Origin: Mermis nigrescens
Taxonomy: Eukaryota; Nematoda; Enoplea; Mermithida; Mermithidae
Direction of reading: 5' to 3'
DNA: 64,000 nt
Assembly: GCA_036768485.1 (NCBI GenBank)
Contig: JAVLUZ010000342.1
Coordinates: forward strand, 210,911-274,910
Numbering within the stretch: the stretch's first letter is position 1; each line of letters opens with the position of its first letter. The notes below the pieces were generated by a model. That model saw only the letters and a list, made by a program, of their open reading frames with translations, was not told the DNA's origin and did not search any database. Below are positions 57,000 through 64,000 of this stretch, one piece after another. The position numbers were made by a program, and so were the translations under genes.

Positions 57000-59200
57000 G
57001 TTATTTTCAGCAAGTTTAACCAGCAAAAAGATCCACGATTTGCTCAAAAACACTCGTGGAAGGTTGGAAGGTTTGATGGATGGGGATCTAGACCCCGAAA
57101 TGGAAGAATGAGAAATTTTACTTTGGGGAAACGAGGCAAAATAAATGCGTAAGATGGATGAGAAATGAAAATTTTCTTTCGAAGGTTTTTAACGCATTAT
57201 TAAGCTCATTTTTGTCCAAAAAACCTAATTTTTGACAACCAGACAAGCTGACCCCTATATATCGGTCATGCTATGTATCTATGGTCGTGACTCGTCAGAA
57301 TGTATCCATAGAGGGAGCTTTAGGTTTCAGGCCCCAGAATTTTAAGATTTTTTTCGTTTCACATTTTCAAAAATTTCAAACCCTGAAAAAGGACACAAGC
57401 TTTGTCGATTTTTCGAAAAAATCGTAGGAAGTATTCTATTTCATGCTTTTCTAGCTAAGAGATAATTTTTGATTTAAATTGTCAAATTTTTCGGCGCTTC
57501 GCGCTACACACTCTTTTTCACCACATTTTGTTCAATTTACTTCAATTTTTTAAACTTAAAAAAGGCAGTTTTTAAAAATTTCTGCAGCAGAATCCTCATA
57601 ATTCTCATGCTGTATATTCATTAGCAACTAATAAAACGCATTACATCTGTAAAGTCGAGTAGGTCGTACTTGCGTCATTCATGTTCGCGTGTAAAGCTTA
57701 TCTTCTGCTGACATTTTTTTAAATGAAAAAATTTAGTTTTATCGCAATGTTGCCCCCAAAAAAAGACATGCAACTATACAGACTCGCACCAATCCAATCA
57801 AGGCTTAAATCTATTTTTCCGTCCCGAAAATATAATCAAAATCCCCCAAATGCTAGGTCGGCTTTTTTTGTTCCATCGGAAACTAAACTCCTACCTAGTT
57901 TTATCCAATAATAAATGCAAGACTATAAATCAGCACGACGAAAACCACGACGACCCGGTAACACGATTCCTTGAAAATCGAAAAAGTTCCCATTGTGCCC
58001 AAATATTTTATTTTGGGCACTTTTCTTCGCGCAAAAGTTTATTGAGAAAAGCAGGCCGCTAAGTGTGCCGAAAATTTTGGTTTTCTTTTTGTAATCTCGC
58101 GAAGCCGTCTTTCGATTTTTCGGTAAAAAAATAATTTTCGGCGGATTTGGCTAAACCCGGGTCTCTGAGATGTGGTATCGCTACTCTGATGGCGTTGTTC
58201 GCTTTTTTCGCGGTTCGACGACGAAATTTCGGTGCTCCACATCGAAATTCCGAAATTACGATGCTAAGCGTTCTCGAAAACAAAACGCACTGTCATAGTA
58301 TGTTTGATTTTGGAAAAAGCCCTCAGGGGCATCAGCGGTTGTCTGGGTGGAGAAAAAGTCGTCTTTATCCATCAGAGTATGGCAAATATCACTGCTGCCA
58401 AACTTTTCCATTACGCTAAGTAGATGAATGTCCCAACTCCCAATATGCAATGCGTACAGTAGCTCTCTACTGTATAACTTAATACGTATATCTACCTGTG
58501 TAGTATATCGTTGGCATACATTGTGTACGTGCAAAAATTATCAAACCCGTATGCTTCGAGTTTCCAATGATGCATATAAGAAAATAATTTGGATTTATGG
58601 GCCGAAATTGTCCAAAAAGTTTTAGCATGAAACGTCGCGGCTAAGGTCGCTGCGTAAAATCTGGAACATGCGCGTTGAGTAGTGATGAAGTGAATGAAAG
58701 AAAAATGCTTCGTCGACTTACCTACAACTTCTTTCTTAATATAAAATTCGCACGCATAAACGAGTTCATGAAATGCACTAGCGCAAGTCGAATTTCATTA
58801 TTTCTACGAAATTGCGTAATGCAATTGATTCGTATGTTGTTCCGGCTCAGGGCTGAGAATTTTACTTTGCAAATCCTAATGCTGTTTTTTCGCTTAAAAT
58901 TATTTTATCTACATAATTTTTGTCGAGTCTGCTGCTCGAATGTCTTATGCTGGGTATTGGTATGAATTTCAACAGTTTTGAAGCACTTTGTAAAGACGCC
59001 CTATGTACTATGTAAAATGTCCTTGACTTCCGAAAGAATGTGAGAGTCGCTGCGGATTTCCCTGAAGCATGTATCCACTCAGCAGGGCTTTGCTTAGGGT
59101 CTTGGCGACCCTGGACGAAGTTGCAGAAGCTCTATGTTGCACACAGACTATTTTGATAGGCTATGTTGATAGGAATTTCATTGCATAAATAAGCATCACG
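57000..59200. other. Mixed repeats, no recognised gene
   Basis: 57060-57290 is a family-3-like hAT fragment (ends TATGTATCTATG). A GGCGCTTCGCG palindrome is near 57492. Frames on both strands at 58039-58534 overlap and cannot be ranked. A GTAAGT donor on the minus strand near 58720 follows an open frame, without family support. Confidence 0.35.
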
Positions 59201-59218
59201 TATTATAATTGATTATAT

Positions 59219-59320
59219 TATTGTAATATATATATATATATATTTTATTATAATAAAATTATTATATGTACTTACAATATTATAAAATTGTAATATTTAA
59301 ATTCTAATATTATAATTGTG
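59219..59320. repeat. AT-dinucleotide and self-complementary AT tract
   Basis: (TA)n with flanking ATTATA/TATAAT words. Confidence 0.9.
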
Positions 59321-59699
59321 TTGTCCAGATATATGCAGCAATCAATTGCGCATTAATTTTTCTTACTTTGAAATGAGTACAACCAGCCTCTTAACAAATT
59401 TGCGAAATCGCTTGTAAGCTACCTCTACGTATTATCATAGGCGTGCGTAGTTTCTGTGAAGTTTTTCGAGTATTTCGGCGCGTTTTTCTTGTATATCCAT
59501 TATTGCACCAGATTTGCACATTATCAGGCCAAAACTTAGTTCTGTCTGTCGTTTTTCACACAATGGCGCACTTTACAGGAATCTAAAATTTATTTTTTTT
59601 CAAATTTTTCTGCTTGAATGGAAATTGTTAAGCTAACGATGAGCACAAAAGATGTATAGATTCTGGTTAGGTACCAGAAAACACATAAAATAATTAATT

Positions 59700-60300
59700 C
59701 CTCATTACGAAATATCGTATTTTCGAGGATATGCATTAAGATGATCAATGCCACCAGAAAGGCCCAATTTAGGTTTGATTTGCAGGAAGCGCGAAAAATC
59801 GGAGATCATACAGAAAATGCATCCCAAACGATTAAACGCGCATGAAGCGCCCAATTTTCAGGTTTGAAATGCAGCATACTGGCAAAATTGATTTAATTCG
59901 TATGAACTGCAAAAATGTAGATCTAATGCCAGAAAATAAAATACGCAAATTTTTGGAGATTTTGATGGCGAAAATCGCATGACCAGAAACGATCAATCTT
60001 TTCAGGTCTAAATTTCGGAGATTTTGCCAGTGAGAGTGCATTAAAATAATAACATTCGCAAGAATTCTTGGAATTGTAAAACCGGGAGATACGCTAAATA
60101 ATTGAATTATCGCGAAGCGTTCTTTTTTGACACCGAAAAATGCACAAAAAATTTAATTCATGCGTCAGAATCCGGAGACTTTGACACCACAAATGCCTAA
60201 TTGGATCAAATTGAAATTACGTTAATTTTGACGATTTTCGTTATTAGAAAATGCATTTAAGTTCGGACGAATTTCGGAAATTTCGACATCAAAAAATGCA
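59700..60300. repeat. Degenerate tandem repeat, about 75-95 bp units
   Basis: Recurring words GGAGATTTTG(A/C), (A/C)CAGAAAATGCAT and TTTAATTCGTATGA in the same order several times. Unit borders are not sharp. Confidence 0.45.
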
Positions 60301-60491
60301 TAAGAATTATATATCAGTATATTCAAAGTTATTTCAAAAGTAAAATAAGCAAAAAACATAGTAGCAATAATAAGAATGTCTATGACGTAAATCAGGAATG
60401 CTGGCAGAAACAATAGGAATGCATTTTAAAGCACATCAATTGGCGCAAAACGCCTGAAATTTTGTGCTTTTTCGTTTTTTATTCTACGAAG

Positions 60492-60666
60492 AAATTCCTC
60501 GATCCGGTTTCGGAGGGGGCACGTGCCTACTGTGCCAGATACAGACATTGCTTTCCTCAAAGCATATTCAAACTCGTAAGTACACAATACCTAATATTTT
60601 CTAAGTGTACTATGATACGCCGATACATGTTTTTTATCCTTCTTTCTCCAGTCATTGCGTTTTTAG
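60492..60666 (+). CDS. Candidate two-exon gene end (60492-60575, 60652-60666)
   Basis: 28 codons reading KFLDPVSEGARAYCARYRHC then FPQSIFKL stop at a strong donor GTAAGT (60576). After a 76-bp intron with a strong acceptor CTTCTTTCTCCAG, SLRF and TAG follow in the same phase. The signals are good, but part of the exon (GGAGGGGGCACGTGCC) resembles MITE ends, so it could be repeat-derived. Confidence 0.25.
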
Positions 60667-60719
60667 TCGTTTTATCCCGAATTAAATCAATTTTTTATCA
60701 CATCAATTTAAAGTAAATT

Positions 60720-62680
60720 ACATCAAGCCGTCGTCGGACTGGCGCTTAGATCAGGAGCAAAATTTTACATCAAACGCATGAAGTTAGGCATTCACTTTCC
60801 CCTAATTTTATGAAATAACGAATTCCATTTAGGCGTACAAAGCAATACAAAACAAGCAGCTTAGCTTGTATACCTTATGAAAACATGCCGCCCAAAAAAG
60901 CCTTCATTATGCAATGCAACGAACAAAATGTTCGGTTCGCTGTGCGAGAAGTCATAAGTTTCTATAATTAGATCGTCGTATTTTTTGCTTTTTGAATAAA
61001 TCGCTTTCATCCGACATCACGCGGCAGCTCCGGCGAGTTGGCGGCAAAGCTTCATTTGAATTTTTGCTACATTACATATTTCTTTTGAAGCCTTTTTAGC
61101 ATTTTTGATGGGTGCGTGTGAGCGTGTCTGCCTGCAAGCCTTGCACGTGAGTAAACTTTCCTCCAAATTTTATTCCGAAAACATTTATTTACGTTCAAAA
61201 ACAAGCGTCCATGTAAGTCGAATCGTAAAAGTAAAGCTGCGTGCATTTAGTAGGTATCCTCGGCTCAATAAGCACCCCCACTGCGCGTATGATATTTGTT
61301 ATTCTCATGCTCTCTCTGAAGGGACGTAAAGTAACAAAACTGGAAGATTCCTGCATTATGGTATACAATACGTATGCGTATTTAGCAGTAACCCAAATTT
61401 ACGGTTTATGGGCCATTTTATGGACAGTAATCGGACGACAGCATGCATGAAAAAGCATTAAGCAGCTAGGCTAGCATTTGGGGCTAAACAGGAACACAGT
61501 TTTAGGCAGTAGTACCGTAAATTCAGACTTTATTGCATGAGAACCAACGGAAAAAACGAAGGTCAGTGGGCGCGCATTGAATAGAATGAGCCGAGTCCAT
61601 TTTTTGACAAAAGCCCATTCATTTAGGCGCTTTATGTAGTTAAGTCCGGTACCACATATTTAGTTTTTTATGCGTTTCTGGCTCGTCTCTAAGAAAAGCA
61701 TCTCTCTAAATTGTACGTATAAATAGATTTTGCGCGATCGAGGTCCGCATCCGTGTAAGTACAAAATGAGGGCTATCAAAAAATTTTCTTTTGGAATTAT
61801 GTTAATGCGCGGCTTTCAACCGAAGACCCCATTACGCGCTTACGCATGAATATAACAATAAATTTTTGGTAGGTACATAGGTACCTACTCGGAGCCACAG
61901 GTTTGCATATGAATTTCGGCAGTTTCGCTTTTTGGGCAATGGCGTGCATTATGCTATTATTATTTGAGCAGGTAAACCGCGTAGATACAAAACACGATGC
62001 GCAAAAGTAGTGGAGCTACAGTACGCGTAAGCCTGTTTCGACTAGCAGTCCAAATTTTGCACGCTAGTAAATGGGTAGGTACCTTAGAAGTACAAGCCGT
62101 ACTGTTGGCCCGGCAAAAGCCCAAAAATTGGATATAATTTGGGTGTTTTTGGAAGCAGCAGTAGCAGCACTATAGCGACATTTACTCGGCTTAAATGTAG
62201 GACGAAGTACGTATTTGCACCATTCGATCTTTGTAGATATTGGCTTGCATGTACAAGTGTGCGGTGTAAAAGCCAGCTTTTTCTTTAGCAGCAGCCGATC
62301 CGGTTTTGGTTAATTGTACAACGGTATTTCAGCTCTCTTTTTGACTAACTGTACGATTTTGGCCACAAAAGGACAAGTATCTATGCTTCGTATTAGGTAC
62401 TCTGCTTTCGCTTGTCGGGAATCACGTCCTATTTTTCACGTTTCTGCGCGATTGATATATGGTAATTATCATCTTCATCATATTTTGCCCTTAAATGTGA
62501 ATATGATCACGTCATTTTTGTCATAAGATAAATAAGCACCTGACTTGTGTACAGTTCCCTTTTAAGCACGCTTGTGTCAGATGTAACGTGATAAACCCAG
62601 TTGCGAATCCTAATATCTTGTAGGGACGAAATCTTAGAAATAGAGTGGGAATTTTTAGAGGAAAATGAGACCGAACTGTG
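60720..62680. other. Repeat-poor region without identified gene
   Basis: Less AT-rich than its surroundings. A frame at 61241-61450 ends with a hydrophobic, membrane-like segment (YLAVTQIYGLWAILWTVIG), but no splice site or family fixes it. Exons of an unrecognised gene are possible. Confidence 0.3.
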
Positions 62681-62689
62681 GAGTATGAA

Positions 62690-63050
62690 AATGGTCAAAT
62701 ATCAAAAATTTTCTTTTGCTTCGGCTTTTGAGGTCATTTTGGCCCAGAAAGTCCACTAACTGACCCCTTAAATCGGCTGACCCCTCAAATCGGCTGATCC
62801 TAGGCCAGCTATGGTGTGCATCTAAGTTCTTCACCATCCGTGGGCATTGAGGATCCGGGGATCTGGACGCCATAATTCGAAAGATCAATCCGAATTAGGT
62901 TGACCCACGAATCAAATTCTTCTTTTGAAGTTTTTTTTGCGATTTTTTTATGCCAAGTGGGTAGAGTTCCTTGAAAACATCGGAAAATGGTGTTTTAATT
63001 TATCAAAAACTTTTGAACCCATAATTAGGCATTGCCCTTGTATGCACATG
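62690..63050. mobile_element. Decayed hAT-like fragments
   Basis: 62690-62830 resembles the family-3 right half. 62860-63050 has CCGTGGGCA, GCGATTTTTTTATGCCAA and CGGAAAATGGTGTTTT as in family 1. No duplications resolved. Confidence 0.4.
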
Positions 63051-63057
63051 TCGTCAG

Positions 63058-63307
63058 GAGACATGTACATGGGGGTTTGGGCAGGGTCCACGAGCCTTAA
63101 GAATGGAAAACTGGAAAATTTTGTGGAGAAAATGGGGCAAAATGTGGGCAGAAAATGCATGAAAATTGAAAATTTTCTTCTATTGAGTTTCAAAGTGACC
63201 AGAAACTGTGTAAATACGTAGTTATAATGCTCATTTTGGTCCAAAAAAGTTCGATTTTAGATTGACCGGCTCACTCCCCTCCAGACCGGCCGTGATGTAC
63301 ATTTATG
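63058..63307 (+). mobile_element. Family-3 hAT-like MITE, 250 bp
   Basis: GAGACATGTACATGGGGG to GATGTACATTTATG; flanks GTCGTCAG (63050-63057) and GTCGTCAC (63308-63315), 7 of 8. Confidence 0.8.
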
Positions 63308-64000
63308 GTCGTCACTTTTTTCTCTAAACAGACAGAATTAATATCAAAAATTACTTATTGATAGAAAATTCATGCAACGATTCCTAAAATGAAATTCTAT
63401 AACTTTTAAAATTAAAAAAATTAAGCCGCCCGAATTTCAAGGTTTTTCATTTTGAATTCTTGGCAAAATAGCGATGTGAGCATTTTGTTTTTATACGTGA
63501 AATTTACCTTTGAACTAAAATAAATTACTGCCGAGCAATAAAAATGCGCCCAGCTTTTCAACCTGGATAATTATTCAATATAGGAATAAGCTCATTTTTA
63601 TGCCTTTGTTTTATCATTTACGTATGTGATGTCCTTTTACAGTGTATTCTAGTGGCGAATCCTGGATTTTTGCGAAGCGACGGTACCCCAAACTGAATTT
63701 CCTCCTAATTTTGTTAGTTTTAAGAAATAATTCGATGAAAATTTGAAATTTGCAAAAATTCTGCGAGAGCCATTAAATCTTCCGTGGCACAAAAAAATCG
63801 TTTAAGAAAACATATCCATTCTTCAACTCGCAAATTGTGATAAGTCGATTGGTGGGGGGCGTCGTTCCCCAAACATCCGCCCCGGGTTCTTTCTCACATT
63901 TTCACGCCCGAGTGTAAACTCACATATTTTATGCAAGTTGCACGTTATATTAGAACATTAAATAACGTCTCTTTAATTGATTTCATGAGCGTCGCTTATC

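Overview
The window looks like non-coding-rich, AT-rich nuclear DNA of a nematode. The strongest evidence is a spliced cuticle collagen gene at the left end, with the paired cysteines before the Gly-X-Y block and the nematode C-terminal signature ending in APGY. Long introns, a 100-N scaffold gap (7907-8006) and very dense DNA-transposon remnants suggest a large, repeat-rich genome. A mermithid-type nematode is a guess, not a demonstrated assignment.

Layout. 1-3211 holds the 3' part of the collagen gene (three exons, 257 codons plus stop; the N-terminal membrane-anchor exon is not found here). 3212-23112 is almost entirely transposon-derived: a 2 kb element with TTCCAAG-rich arms and a MADF-like fragment (4146-6190), a 1.3 kb element around the N gap (to 9265), a 2.8 kb element with TAA target duplication (11373-14179), a mariner transposase pseudogene on the minus strand broken by two independent MITE insertions (14560-16130), a 2.3 kb element ending in GGGCCC (18396-20697), and a 1.1 kb GATATC-motif element (21725-22825). 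23113-30667 carries the second recognisable gene, a farnesyl diphosphate synthase, as five exons joining into one 198-codon frame (stop included) with the second Asp-rich motif; its upstream exons with the first Asp-rich motif were not found. 31494-64000 has no gene I can name. It contains a few exon-like segments with reasonable splice signals, a tRNA-like sequence inside a MITE, two related copies of a 1.7-1.8 kb element, nested hAT-like and mariner-like elements, and an 87-unit TTC repeat.

The two genes are functionally unrelated: collagen builds the extracellular cuticle, and farnesyl diphosphate synthase supplies isoprenoid precursors in the mevalonate pathway. The clearest biology is the mobile-element layer. 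At least six non-autonomous hAT-like elements share CA...TG ends and have readable 8-bp target duplications, several nested in other elements. A separate group of larger elements has terminal arms built from many copies of one short word, a different word in each element.
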